Positions 33,844-42,360 of a DNA stretch of 48,834 nucleotides are shown piece after piece. Location of the stretch: NCBI RefSeq assembly GCF_017255015.1, contig NZ_JAFKCS010000026.1:1-48834 (forward strand), read 5' to 3'. The notes under the pieces are model-generated. The model worked only from the letters and a program-made list of their open reading frames with translations. It searched no databases and was not told where the DNA came from. Within the stretch, counting starts at the first letter, position 1. Each line of letters begins with the position of its first letter. A program made the position numbers and the translations under genes. This stretch comes from Bowmanella yangjiangensis. GTDB lineage: Bacteria > Pseudomonadota > Gammaproteobacteria > Enterobacterales > Alteromonadaceae.

Positions 33844-35757
33844 TTAGTGAAACACGGTTTTGAGTGCTAACTCAACATCCCGCCAATCCACGATTTTGAA
33901 GTTTTGCGGTGACCCTGGCATTTGGTTACGGCCATCCTGAACCACCAGCATCCCTTTAGGATATTCAGCCCCAAAACTTGCCGAGCTCACCTCAAGCCCA
34001 TCGGTTTCCGACACGCCGTCCAGGCCTTTCTGTAAATCAAGGCCAATGCGAAAACGTCCTAGATAGCGAAAGTCAGGCTCCAGAGCATAGGCCAGATAGC
34101 TATCATTACCCTGGCTTGAAACAACCAGAATAGCCTGTTGGTTCTGACGATAGATTCCCATTCCTTCGACATCCGCATGCAAGAGTTCACCGGTTGTGGC
34201 CATTTTTTCCAGTGGCGCATCCTTAGGCTCTGCTTGTGTACGCCAGATTCCTGCAGCCTCTTCCCCCAAATACAATATACCGCTCACATCATCGGCCACG
34301 CAGCCTTCTGGCTGGCTGGCAACGGCGAACTCTCGGACCAGATTAACCGCCAACTGCCGCTGATGCTCAGTAACAAGGTACTGCTGAAAGCGCCCATCGG
34401 TATCGTTAATAAACACATATGTGCCGGTACCCGACTGATACATACACAAACCATAGACTTCAGTAAGACTGGTTGGCGCTTCCAGCAAATGGCTGACATG
34501 ACCTGAAAGTGGGTCAATGCCAAACAAACTCATGCTGTTTAGCGTGCGGTTACTGGCCACGGCTAAATCCAGGGTTTTACCATTGAGCGAAAAGCCATGG
34601 CGGACATCCACGTTGTTCAGTCGTCCCACAGGTAGGCTCTGCAGCAAACTGCCATCCAGTCCATAAACCATTAAGCCAACCCGCTTATCGGTGCCCAAAA
34701 TCCGGCTCTGCTCAGGCGCGTTGCTATTCAGCCAAATAGCTGGGTCGTCCGCTGCATCACCGAAACGAGCCACAGGTGTGGTTTGGGCGCTGGGGCTAAC
34801 CACGGCAATCTCCTCGTGGCTACTCTTTGATGCTTGTGAGTACCCACTGACTTGAGCGCTTACATAAGCATCCTGGCCTTCGTCATAAATAGTGAGTTGT
34901 AGCCTCTGCTCCTCTACTTGCACACCTACGGCTTCGGGTTCTTCGACACCGCTGATTTGCCAATGCTTTGCCTCAGCGTCTTTGGGATAAATTGACAAAC
35001 TGCGGCCTTTCGGACTGATAACCAGCAAAGTGCCGTCATTTAGCAGAGCCAGATCAGTTATCTCGCCTCGCAAATCACCAAAAGGTGCAAGCATTGCCAC
35101 AGGCTCACGTACAGGGTCTGCCTCCATGCTGGCCGGATAACGCCATACGCCGACATTCTCCTCCGCCACATACAAACTGGCAGAAGCCGTATCAGCCGCA
35201 CAGTCCTTGGCATTGAGCACGCCAGGAAAGTCGCGGACTTTTACATTCACCAATCGCTGACGCTGGCCATCATAGATAATCCGCTCATGTGCCATCCCTT
35301 GCACGTCCACACTGAACAATGACATGTGACCGCTTTGTGGATGTGCATAAAGACACAAAGTCTCCAGCTGTGCTTCCTCCGCTGGTAAGTCCTGCAACAG
35401 GCGCAATTCCGGCGTTTGCCAGTCCAGAGCCAACAGCTTGGTCGTGGCTGACTCGTTATCTATGCTGACGACCAAATCCACTAATTTGCCATCCAGCTTA
35501 ACTGCTGGTTGCCAGGCCAGCGTCTCAAAGTTTCCGGCAAAGCGAGCCCTGACATTTTTCTGTTCATCCAACAACAGCAAACCACGGCTTTCACTGCTGA
35601 TTAACCAGTACTGACCAGTATCCCGAACCAGAGGTTGCACCTGCTGCCCCTCCAGCTTGTCGGCCTGATAAAAAGGCACGGCCTGAATTACCGCGTCAGC
35701 GGCATACGCACCACCAGCCGTAATGGTCAGTATTAGTGCACTAAGCGTCTTTTTCAT
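33844..35757 (-). CDS. Two-domain beta-propeller phytase
   Basis: A 637-residue precursor with a signal peptide (about 1-19, TITAGGAYA). The C-terminal half (about 335-637) has the beta-propeller phytase signatures DAADDPAIWLN, RILGTDKRVGLMVYGLDG, LNNVDVRHGF, EVYGLCMY and EGCVADDVSGILYLGEEAAGIWR. The N-terminal half (about 25-330) is a divergent, incomplete propeller with similar repeats (CAADTASASLYVAEENVGVWRYP). Such calcium-dependent enzymes release phosphate from phytate outside or in the periplasm. It follows the TonB receptor by 53 bases, so the pair probably takes up and hydrolyses phytate or a related phosphate ester. Confidence 0.92.
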   Translation of the reverse strand: MKKTLSALILTITAGGAYAADAVIQAVPFYQADKLEGQQVQPLVRDTGQYWLISSESRGLLLLDEQKNVRARFAGNFETLAWQPAVKLDGKLVDLVVSIDNESATTKLLALDWQTPELRLLQDLPAEEAQLETLCLYAHPQSGHMSLFSVDVQGMAHERIIYDGQRQRLVNVKVRDFPGVLNAKDCAADTASASLYVAEENVGVWRYPASMEADPVREPVAMLAPFGDLRGEITDLALLNDGTLLVISPKGRSLSIYPKDAEAKHWQISGVEEPEAVGVQVEEQRLQLTIYDEGQDAYVSAQVSGYSQASKSSHEEIAVVSPSAQTTPVARFGDAADDPAIWLNSNAPEQSRILGTDKRVGLMVYGLDGSLLQSLPVGRLNNVDVRHGFSLNGKTLDLAVASNRTLNSMSLFGIDPLSGHVSHLLEAPTSLTEVYGLCMYQSGTGTYVFINDTDGRFQQYLVTEHQRQLAVNLVREFAVASQPEGCVADDVSGILYLGEEAAGIWRTQAEPKDAPLEKMATTGELLHADVEGMGIYRQNQQAILVVSSQGNDSYLAYALEPDFRYLGRFRIGLDLQKGLDGVSETDGLEVSSASFGAEYPKGMLVVQDGRNQMPGSPQNFKIVDWRDVELALKTVFH

Positions 35758-35776
35758 ATGTTACCCATCTCTATGC

Positions 35777-35802
35777 AACGGCCGTGCAGACGCACGGCCG
35801 TT
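35777..35802 (-). other. Intercistronic hairpin between TonB receptor and phytase
   Basis: AACGGCCGTG pairs perfectly with CACGGCCGTT around a 6-base loop. No T-run follows on the minus strand, so it is not a standard terminator. It lies 8 bases after the receptor stop codon and could stabilise the upstream mRNA or set the ratio of receptor to enzyme. Confidence 0.7.
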
Positions 35803-35810
35803 ACTAAACG

Positions 35811-38519
35811 TTACAGCGTCCAGTTAAAACCAAACTCGAATGTACGACCGTATTCTTCGTACTGCGCGTTGATACTGCGGCGGTCAAAGTAGTGGTAGTA
35901 AGGTTCGTCGTTGAGGTTGACGGCGTTAAAATAGATGTGCATCTGTGGATTGATGAAATATTTACCACTGAAGTCCAGTTGCTGATGCGCATCTTCCATA
36001 CGCAACATTTCGCCATCAATTTCTTCCAGGTTTTCACTCTTGTGGCTGAGTGTCAGGCGCAAACTCCAGTCATTGTCCTCATAGCCCAGCGTCAGATTGC
36101 CCACTTTGTCAGACTGATTGGGCAGGCTGGTTTCAAAGCGCTCACCATCCAGCAAGGTAACCGCCTCAGAATCGGACAAGGTGGCATTGGCGGCAATCAA
36201 CAAACCGTTATCGAAACTTTTTACCCAGGACAATTCCAGGCCCTGAACTTTGGCGCTTTCGCCGTTAATTGGCTGGGTGACTTCTGCAAAGCCCTGCCAG
36301 GCATCCAGATGCGAGACATCGGCCAGGATCACAAAGTTATCAATGTCCTTATGGAAATACCCAGCGGACAGCACGCCAATACTGCCCGGGTAGTATTCGA
36401 TGGACAGATCAATGTTGTTAGACTCAAAGGGCTTGAGTTGCGGGTTGCCTACTTCGGCTTCACGCTCCGTATCAAAGCCGCCATCATCATTTTCTTCGGT
36501 CTTGGATTCGATAATCTGAAATGCCGCCGAATCTTCAAATTTAGGTCTGGCAATGGTCTGTGTGTAGGCGAAACGGCCAATTAACTGATCACTGAATTCA
36601 TAGCGCAGGTTGAGGCTGGGCAGAAGGTGACTGTATTGTTTGTCGCCCTGCCAGGCAGTATTGACCACTTTCTCTTCATCGGCCTGTTCATCTTCGATCA
36701 GCTCCACCCGTTGACCACTAGTGGAAAAGTCGGTGCGCTCATAGCGTATCCCAGCCACCACACGTAACTTGTTGATGTCCACTTTGGCCATCAGATAAGT
36801 GGCAAAGATGTCCTCGTCACTTTGATATGAGGCGCCATTGGACTCAAGTTCTGAATCCAGCTCAGCTAACTCAAGGCTACTTCTGTTGCTGTTAAAGTGG
36901 TTACGCATGGCCTGGCGTTCCAGCCCGCTGCCAAAGTCCCCCAATCCCCAGTCAGGTGTCGTAGCAGCGAACTGCCCGGCATCCAGCTCATCAAAGTCAC
37001 CGTCATAGATATAGATATTGGCGTTGGTTTGCTTTTCACGACTACGATACTTACCACCGAATTTAAGCTGGGCAGGATGGCCGGCCATGTCGAAATCGCG
37101 GCTCATATCCAGCTTAAAGCTCAATTCCTGATCTTCTGACAGGTTATCTTCAAAAGAGATTTCATCCACTTCATAGTTAGACAGGGATTTGGCTTCAGCA
37201 GCCTGCACAATGCTTGGAATTTGCCCGCTGAAGTCTGAACTGATGTTAAAACCATCACCCTTAAAGCTGTAGTACAACGCATCAGGCTCGTCTTCAGAGG
37301 ATTCAGCATAGCCAAGCTGATAACTTAGATGCCATTGTTGCAGCTGGTGCTCGGCACCAGCAGTGAGCGACAGTATTTCTTGTACTTCATATCTGTCTTT
37401 GCTGCCCCGCTCGATTTCTGAATCATCACCATCAAACGTAAAAGTGTTGGCCTGGCGGTACTCATCGTCAGAAAAGCGACTGTACAGGGTACGTAAATAG
37501 TACTGATTGTTGAAATCCGGCCGGAAATCCAGATTCAATGCCGCCCCGATACGTTCACGGTTAATGGCGTAGTAACGCTGTTCTATTTCATCATCACCAT
37601 TGCTTTCAATATTGTCCGAGCCGAAATCCCGGTCAAACCAGGACAGCGCCACAGCCACCCCCAAAGAATCCTGCAACCCGGCAAAATCAACCACATCGGT
37701 ATAGCTACCAGAGACCTTGGGACTGGTTTCGCTGCGCAGTTCATTGCGACTGGCCTGCACTGTCAGGCTGGCAGTGCGACCTGCACGGTCAAAGGCACTC
37801 AGGCTTTTTACTTCTACCGAACCACCGATGGCATCGGCATCCATGTCGGGGGTTACAGACTTGGTAACTTCCAACCCTTCAATTAATTCGGAAGGGATCA
37901 CATCCAGCGCCACAGACCGCACGCCGGCTTCAGGCGACGGAATATTCATACCGTTGATGGTGACATTATTGAGGTTAGGATCGATACCACGAATACCGAC
38001 AAAACGGCCTTCGCCCTGATCGCGTTCAATCGATAGACCAGGCAGGCGCTGCAGGGCTTCTGCTGCATTCTGATCGGGAAATTGCCCTATCGCGTCGCTG
38101 GAGACGATGGATTTAAGATTGTCGGCGCTGCGCTGCATATTCAATGCACCAGCCTGACCAGCACGTTGCCCGTATACGATCAACTCATCCAGTTTGGGCT
38201 CATTCAGCCCTAAGCTAAAGCGCTGCTGTAGGGTTTCACCATCCAGAATACGCACTTTATGTTCGCTTTTTGGGGCGCCCAGATAGCGAATTTCCAGGGT
38301 ATAGTCACCGGGAGGCAAGGCATTAAAGCGAAACGATCCGTCACCTTTAGTGACAGTGCTGACATTGAGTTCTTTAATACGGATGCTGGCGCCTTCAAAC
38401 CACGCTTTGTTGTTGACGTCACCTAAACGTCCCAGCAAGTTACCGTCTTCAGCTATTGCCTGGGCACTGATCATGGCCGCCATACAGGCCAGCGCCACTT
38501 TGCTTTTATATATTTTCAT
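35811..38519 (-). CDS. TonB-dependent outer membrane receptor
   Basis: A 902-residue receptor: signal peptide (about 1-23), a carboxypeptidase-regulatory-like beta domain (about 25-110), a TonB-box region (DELIVYGQ), the plug (about 125-235; SSDAIGQFPDQNAAEALQRLPGLSIERDQGEGRFVGIRGIDPNLNNVTINGMNIPSPE) and a large barrel to the C-terminus (FGFNWTL). This subclass usually takes up carbohydrates or other larger substrates. The phytase gene follows, and a Pho-box-like site lies upstream. Substrate is inferred to be phytate or a breakdown product. Confidence 0.93.
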   Translation of the reverse strand: MKIYKSKVALACMAAMISAQAIAEDGNLLGRLGDVNNKAWFEGASIRIKELNVSTVTKGDGSFRFNALPPGDYTLEIRYLGAPKSEHKVRILDGETLQQRFSLGLNEPKLDELIVYGQRAGQAGALNMQRSADNLKSIVSSDAIGQFPDQNAAEALQRLPGLSIERDQGEGRFVGIRGIDPNLNNVTINGMNIPSPEAGVRSVALDVIPSELIEGLEVTKSVTPDMDADAIGGSVEVKSLSAFDRAGRTASLTVQASRNELRSETSPKVSGSYTDVVDFAGLQDSLGVAVALSWFDRDFGSDNIESNGDDEIEQRYYAINRERIGAALNLDFRPDFNNQYYLRTLYSRFSDDEYRQANTFTFDGDDSEIERGSKDRYEVQEILSLTAGAEHQLQQWHLSYQLGYAESSEDEPDALYYSFKGDGFNISSDFSGQIPSIVQAAEAKSLSNYEVDEISFEDNLSEDQELSFKLDMSRDFDMAGHPAQLKFGGKYRSREKQTNANIYIYDGDFDELDAGQFAATTPDWGLGDFGSGLERQAMRNHFNSNRSSLELAELDSELESNGASYQSDEDIFATYLMAKVDINKLRVVAGIRYERTDFSTSGQRVELIEDEQADEEKVVNTAWQGDKQYSHLLPSLNLRYEFSDQLIGRFAYTQTIARPKFEDSAAFQIIESKTEENDDGGFDTEREAEVGNPQLKPFESNNIDLSIEYYPGSIGVLSAGYFHKDIDNFVILADVSHLDAWQGFAEVTQPINGESAKVQGLELSWVKSFDNGLLIAANATLSDSEAVTLLDGERFETSLPNQSDKVGNLTLGYEDNDWSLRLTLSHKSENLEEIDGEMLRMEDAHQQLDFSGKYFINPQMHIYFNAVNLNDEPYYHYFDRRSINAQYEEYGRTFEFGFNWTL

Positions 38520-38570
38520 CTGCGAGCCTCATTGATGTGAGTTGTGTCGCAGGCAAGCTAAATTTTATGC

Positions 38571-38588
38571 ATGACGCATTTATGACAA
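38571..38588 (-). promoter_or_regulatory. Pho-box-like site upstream of the TonB receptor
   Basis: On the minus strand TTGTCAT, the 4-base AT-rich spacer AAAT, then GCGTCAT: two 7-base direct repeats at 11-base spacing, as in the PhoB box (consensus CTGTCAT-N4-CTGTCAT). The halves match at 6 of 7 and 5 of 7 positions. The site ends 51 bases before the receptor ATG, and TAAAAT follows 3 bases on. The rest of the 305-base gap (38520-38824) shows no gene. Confidence 0.6.
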
Positions 38589-38824
38589 ACAGACAATCAG
38601 AATCAGACACACCTGCGGTTGGCAGGGGGTTTGACGCTTTTAAACAGTCAAATTGAGCTGATATGACCCCCTTCCCATAGATAAATTCGCGGGGCTTCAA
38701 CTCACTCAAGGCTCAAATCTAAATTGGACCATCATATTTGTGTCATCTGCCTGAGCCAAAATGACCCTGCATTACGCACCGGACATGAATTAGCATCCGG
38801 ACTTTCCCAGGCGTCGGATACATT

Positions 38825-39718
38825 ATGAATTACTCTCTTTTGCCATTTCACAGCAAGCGTATTGGCTTGGTGTTATGCATTGCCCTTTCCGCTATTCTCT
38901 TGAGTGTGTCTCAGGGTGAGCTCAAAACCTGGCAGGAAATATCCTGGCTGGATATTATCGGTGAAGGTGGCGTGGCGGTTCTAACCCTGGTTTGGTTGTT
39001 TTTTCTGTTTGTCAGCCGTCCTCCCGGGCGCGTCACCGACATGCTGGTTCTTGGCCTAAGCTGCTTTATGTTTTCCGCTTTACTGGATTTGTTGGATGAA
39101 TTTATCCGGCAATCAAGCGGGCATTGGCTGAGTGTGGTGGAGTCCATTCCCGCGCCCTTTGGCATGATTATGATGACCTGGGCTCTATATCAATGGCATC
39201 AGGAACAACTCACTCTGAATGAGCAACTCCGACGCAGAGAAGCTCAGTCCCGCCAGCATCATCAGGTGGATTGGGTAACAAGACTATACGACGCTGATTA
39301 CCTGCGAGAAAATTTAGCTAAGCAGTTACAAGCTAGCCACAGTCTGTCTGTGCTGATGCTGGACATTGACAACTTTGACCAGTTCAATCGTCGTTATGGC
39401 AGTCAGGAAGGCGACCGTCTGCTACGCGAAATGTCAGAGTTGATCCTGATGAATATCCGTCAATCCGATCTTGTCTGCCGCTACGCCGGGGATAGATTTA
39501 TCATCCTGCTACCAGATACGCCCCGTGCAACGGCCATCACATTGTCCGCACAAATCAAAGAATCGATACGGCATTTTGCTTTTAAAACTTTTGGCACCGG
39601 TGAAGCCGTGTTTCATACACTAAGCAGTGCATTAGTTAGTGCGGTAAACACCGACCAGGTAGAGCCCTTATTGCAGCGTTTAAACCGGCAGTTGGAACTT
39701 AGCAGGCAGGGGAGCTAA
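38825..39718 (+). CDS. Membrane GGDEF-domain protein with degenerate active site
   Basis: A 297-residue protein with four membrane helices (about 12-28, 48-64, 73-90 and 105-123), a short coiled linker and a GGDEF domain (about 140-297). The metal-binding aspartate in VLMLDIDNFDQFN is present, but the signature reads AGDRF where active enzymes have GGDEF or GGEEF: the glutamate is replaced by arginine. Diguanylate cyclase activity is therefore doubtful. It may bind c-di-GMP or GTP as a receptor. It is followed 7 bases later by an AraC-type regulator. Confidence 0.85.
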   Translation: MNYSLLPFHSKRIGLVLCIALSAILLSVSQGELKTWQEISWLDIIGEGGVAVLTLVWLFFLFVSRPPGRVTDMLVLGLSCFMFSALLDLLDEFIRQSSGHWLSVVESIPAPFGMIMMTWALYQWHQEQLTLNEQLRRREAQSRQHHQVDWVTRLYDADYLRENLAKQLQASHSLSVLMLDIDNFDQFNRRYGSQEGDRLLREMSELILMNIRQSDLVCRYAGDRFIILLPDTPRATAITLSAQIKESIRHFAFKTFGTGEAVFHTLSSALVSAVNTDQVEPLLQRLNRQLELSRQGS

Positions 39719-39725
39719 GCCAACC

Positions 39726-40754
39726 GTGAAGGCCTATGCTACCTTGGAGGACAAGTACTTTCCTGCTCAACAGCTTGCAGCCAGCCTGATAGACCTTGCG
39801 GCTAACCGCGGTGTTGACCGAAACAAATTGCTAAGGGGCACCGGTATTTTTTATGAAGATATCAGAGCAGGTACAGTACTGCTGAGCGCGGCACAAATGC
39901 TGCGATTGATGGCAAATGCCAGACAACTAATGCCAGGTAAAGATGCGGCCTTCCAGCTTGGCCGACGCTTGTTCCCGGGAAGTTACTCGCAGGCCGCGAA
40001 TTTATTGCTGCACAGCCAAAATCTTCGGGATGCATTCCGGCTATTTTCATTGGTGAAAATGCAGCTTTTTCCTTTTGTTCAAGCACGCTTGTTCAACCAC
40101 GAACAACAATGTTTTTTGCTACTGGACGATGCCATAGGTTGCGGAAACGAATTCCAATTTGTGATTGAGACATATTGCGCAGCTTTAGTCTCAGCCAGCC
40201 GTTTGCTGCTTGGCCAGCGTATTCCCTTTTGTTTTGATTTTCCTTTTCCCCGACCGCGTTACATTCAAGAATTTGAGGAAAATTTGGGTTATAGGTTACG
40301 TTTTTCACAGCCGCTGTTATGCATCCGCTTCGATCAGGAATACTGGTTAAAGACCTTTCCCCAAGCAAGCCAAACCTTGAAATGGCATGCATTAGAGCAA
40401 CTTTATTCAACGGCACGTTCACCACGCTTAGGGTTTCTTGAAGTGATACGCCAAACCTTACTCCACAACAAAAGCACCAACCTTCAGGACATGGCCGACA
40501 CTTTGGCCATCAGTGCCGCCACTCTGAAGCGCCGTTTGAAACAGCACGGCACCAGTTTTATGCAGTTACAGGATGATGTAAACCGGCAGCAAGCCTTGTA
40601 TCTTCTGCACGTTAAGGGTTTGAATAATGAGGATATTGCCGCGCAAATGGCATTTAACGACATCCCTAATTTTCGACGAGCTTTCAAACGATGGACAGGC
40701 TCGACGCCAAGTCAAGCCAGATTAAGCTGGAAGTTAATTGATTTTTCCGGTTGA
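39726..40754 (+). CDS. AraC-family transcriptional regulator
   Basis: A 342-residue regulator with an N-terminal arabinose-binding-like domain (about 20-210, PF12625 type) and a C-terminal AraC double helix-turn-helix (about 240-335). The two HTH helices are in LQDMADTLAISAATLKRRLKQHGTSF and LNNEDIAAQMAFNDIPNFRRAFKRWTGSTPSQAR. This type often controls lipid or fatty-acid-related genes, such as OruR/GbdR relatives. The start is a GTG at 39726 with GGGGAG 11 bases upstream. It is likely co-transcribed with the preceding GGDEF-like gene. Confidence 0.88.
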   Translation: MKAYATLEDKYFPAQQLAASLIDLAANRGVDRNKLLRGTGIFYEDIRAGTVLLSAAQMLRLMANARQLMPGKDAAFQLGRRLFPGSYSQAANLLLHSQNLRDAFRLFSLVKMQLFPFVQARLFNHEQQCFLLLDDAIGCGNEFQFVIETYCAALVSASRLLLGQRIPFCFDFPFPRPRYIQEFEENLGYRLRFSQPLLCIRFDQEYWLKTFPQASQTLKWHALEQLYSTARSPRLGFLEVIRQTLLHNKSTNLQDMADTLAISAATLKRRLKQHGTSFMQLQDDVNRQQALYLLHVKGLNNEDIAAQMAFNDIPNFRRAFKRWTGSTPSQARLSWKLIDFSG

Positions 40755-40791
40755 AAAACCATCAGTCAGGAGTAAAATCTGCGGCCCGTTT

Positions 40792-40812
40792 AGTGAAAAC
40801 TTCACTATACTT
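40792..40812 (+). promoter_or_regulatory. Inverted repeat overlapping a -10-like hexamer
   Basis: TAGTGAA (40792-40798) and TTCACTA (40802-40808) form a perfect 7-bp inverted repeat with a 3-base spacer. It overlaps TATACT (40807-40812), a good -10. No clear -35 is seen. It could be a repressor site for the small membrane gene that starts 79 bases downstream. Confidence 0.35.
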
Positions 40813-40890
40813 TCACACTCGTTAAATACTGCGTCGGTAGGCTGATGCAGCCGTAGTGTACTTCGGCATACAGTATTAAAGGATTTGTAT

Positions 40891-41058
40891 ATGCTCGTGC
40901 TAACGTTACTTTTTGCAGTAGTGGTATTTCTGTTGCTGTACTCTCTCGCTCAAGACAAAGGCAAGAACACCAAGCACTTTCGTAATACGGAAGATTCACT
41001 GAGTGCAAACGTGTCTATGAAGAAAAAGGCCCTGCGTATGGGCGACTCGTTGTTCTAA
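40891..41058 (+). CDS. 55-aa small membrane protein
   Basis: A short gene: ATG at 40891 with AAGGA 8 bases upstream and TAA at 41056-41058. The protein starts with a strongly hydrophobic helix (residues 1-20, LVLTLLFAVVVFLLLYSLA) followed by a basic, soluble tail ending KKKALRMGDSLF. The size and layout fit inner-membrane small proteins with a cytoplasmic tail. I recognise no family. It stands alone between the AraC and Nramp genes. Confidence 0.65.
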   Translation: MLVLTLLFAVVVFLLLYSLAQDKGKNTKHFRNTEDSLSANVSMKKKALRMGDSLF

Positions 41059-41159
41059 TGTCTTGCTCCTGCCGGGTGTAGCTCAACCCGGCGGACTTTC
41101 CTTCCCTCACCAGCCTGTTATTCTGTCCCTCATCTTCTGCTTTCACGACTAGGCGTACT

Positions 41160-42356
41160 ATGCGATTTGGCCCAGGTTTACTGATCACCGCAGCCTTTAT
41201 CGGCCCCGGCACTATTACCACCGCCAGTCTGGCGGGCGCGAATTTTGGTTTTAGTTTGGTCTGGGTATTATTATTTGCCGTGATTGCGACCATTATTTTG
41301 CAAGGCATGGCCGCTAAACTGGGCTTAGCAACAGGTCAAGGGTTGGCTGAATCACTCAGGTCGCAACTCCCCGTTGGCATACCCCGCTATTTAAGTGCCT
41401 TTTTAGTTGTCAGCGCTATAGGCATAGGCAGTGCCGCTTATGAGGCTGGAAATCTTACCGGAGCAGCCTTGGGCCTGAATGCCATATTTTCAGGTTCAGT
41501 ACAACTTTGGGCCTTATTGCTCGCAGGCATTGCCACGCTGTTGTTATACAGCGGCAAACACAATGTATTGGAAAAGGTGCTGATGGGACTTGTCATTATG
41601 ATGAGCATCGTCTTTATCACTACCATGTTTTTGTCCCGTCCAGACCCTGCGGCCCTGTTATCCGGACTGGTGATACCGCAAATCCCGGATGGGTCACTGA
41701 CCACCTTGCTGGCTCTGATAGGCACCACTATCGTGCCCTACAATCTATTCCTGCATGCCAGTTTAATGGCCAAACGCAACAGTACAGACTGGCAGAAAGA
41801 CCTTCCCGGCATGAATGCTGATAATGGTCTGTCAATTGGTTTAGGCGGGTTGATAACCCTGGCGATAGTAGCTACGGCCAGTGCAACCTTTTACGGCAAT
41901 GCCATGGCCGGTATCCCAAACAATGCAGCCAGCATGGCAAATCAGCTGGAACCTTTGTTAGGTTCTGCTGCACAGGTTTTCTTTGCTACTGGCCTGTTTG
42001 CCGCCGGATTAACCAGTGCCATTACCGCTCCCTTGGCTGGGGCTTATGCCGTGTGTGGCATGCTGGGCTGGTCAACCGATCTGCACTCGCGTCCCTTTAG
42101 ACTGGTATTGCTCGCCATTTTGCTATGCGGGGTCATCGGCGCCAGCCTATCCATGAGTCCCTTGGCCATCATTCTATTTGCCCAGGCTACCAACGGCTTG
42201 TTGCTACCTGTGGTGGCGCTGTATTTATTATGGCTGATGAACCGCAGAGCCCTGTTGGCAGATCATGTTAATAGTCACTTCGCCAATCTCGCCGGCGCTG
42301 CGGTTGTCTTATTTCTTTGCGGACTTAGTGGCTACAAACTTTGGTCGCTGCTTTGA
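41160..42356 (+). CDS. Nramp-family transporter with atypical metal-site motifs
   Basis: A 398-residue inner-membrane protein with about eleven hydrophobic helices and the Nramp pattern GPGLLITAAFIGPGTITTASLAGANFGFSLVWVLLFAV. The canonical metal-binding DPGN of helix 1 is here GPGT (residues 15-18), and the MPHN of helix 6 is VPYN (residues 192-195). Three of the usual ligands (Asp, Asn, Met) are therefore absent, as in some Nramp-related magnesium or aluminium transporters. Substrate cannot be assumed to be manganese or iron. The ATG at 41160 starts directly at the first helix. Confidence 0.85.
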   Translation: MRFGPGLLITAAFIGPGTITTASLAGANFGFSLVWVLLFAVIATIILQGMAAKLGLATGQGLAESLRSQLPVGIPRYLSAFLVVSAIGIGSAAYEAGNLTGAALGLNAIFSGSVQLWALLLAGIATLLLYSGKHNVLEKVLMGLVIMMSIVFITTMFLSRPDPAALLSGLVIPQIPDGSLTTLLALIGTTIVPYNLFLHASLMAKRNSTDWQKDLPGMNADNGLSIGLGGLITLAIVATASATFYGNAMAGIPNNAASMANQLEPLLGSAAQVFFATGLFAAGLTSAITAPLAGAYAVCGMLGWSTDLHSRPFRLVLLAILLCGVIGASLSMSPLAIILFAQATNGLLLPVVALYLLWLMNRRALLADHVNSHFANLAGAAVVLFLCGLSGYKLWSLL

Positions 42357-42360
42357 TAAC

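Noticed and set aside
35892..36584. 230-codon plus-strand frame opposite the TonB receptor gene
   Set aside because: It is antisense to a strongly supported barrel-coding region and resembles no protein family.
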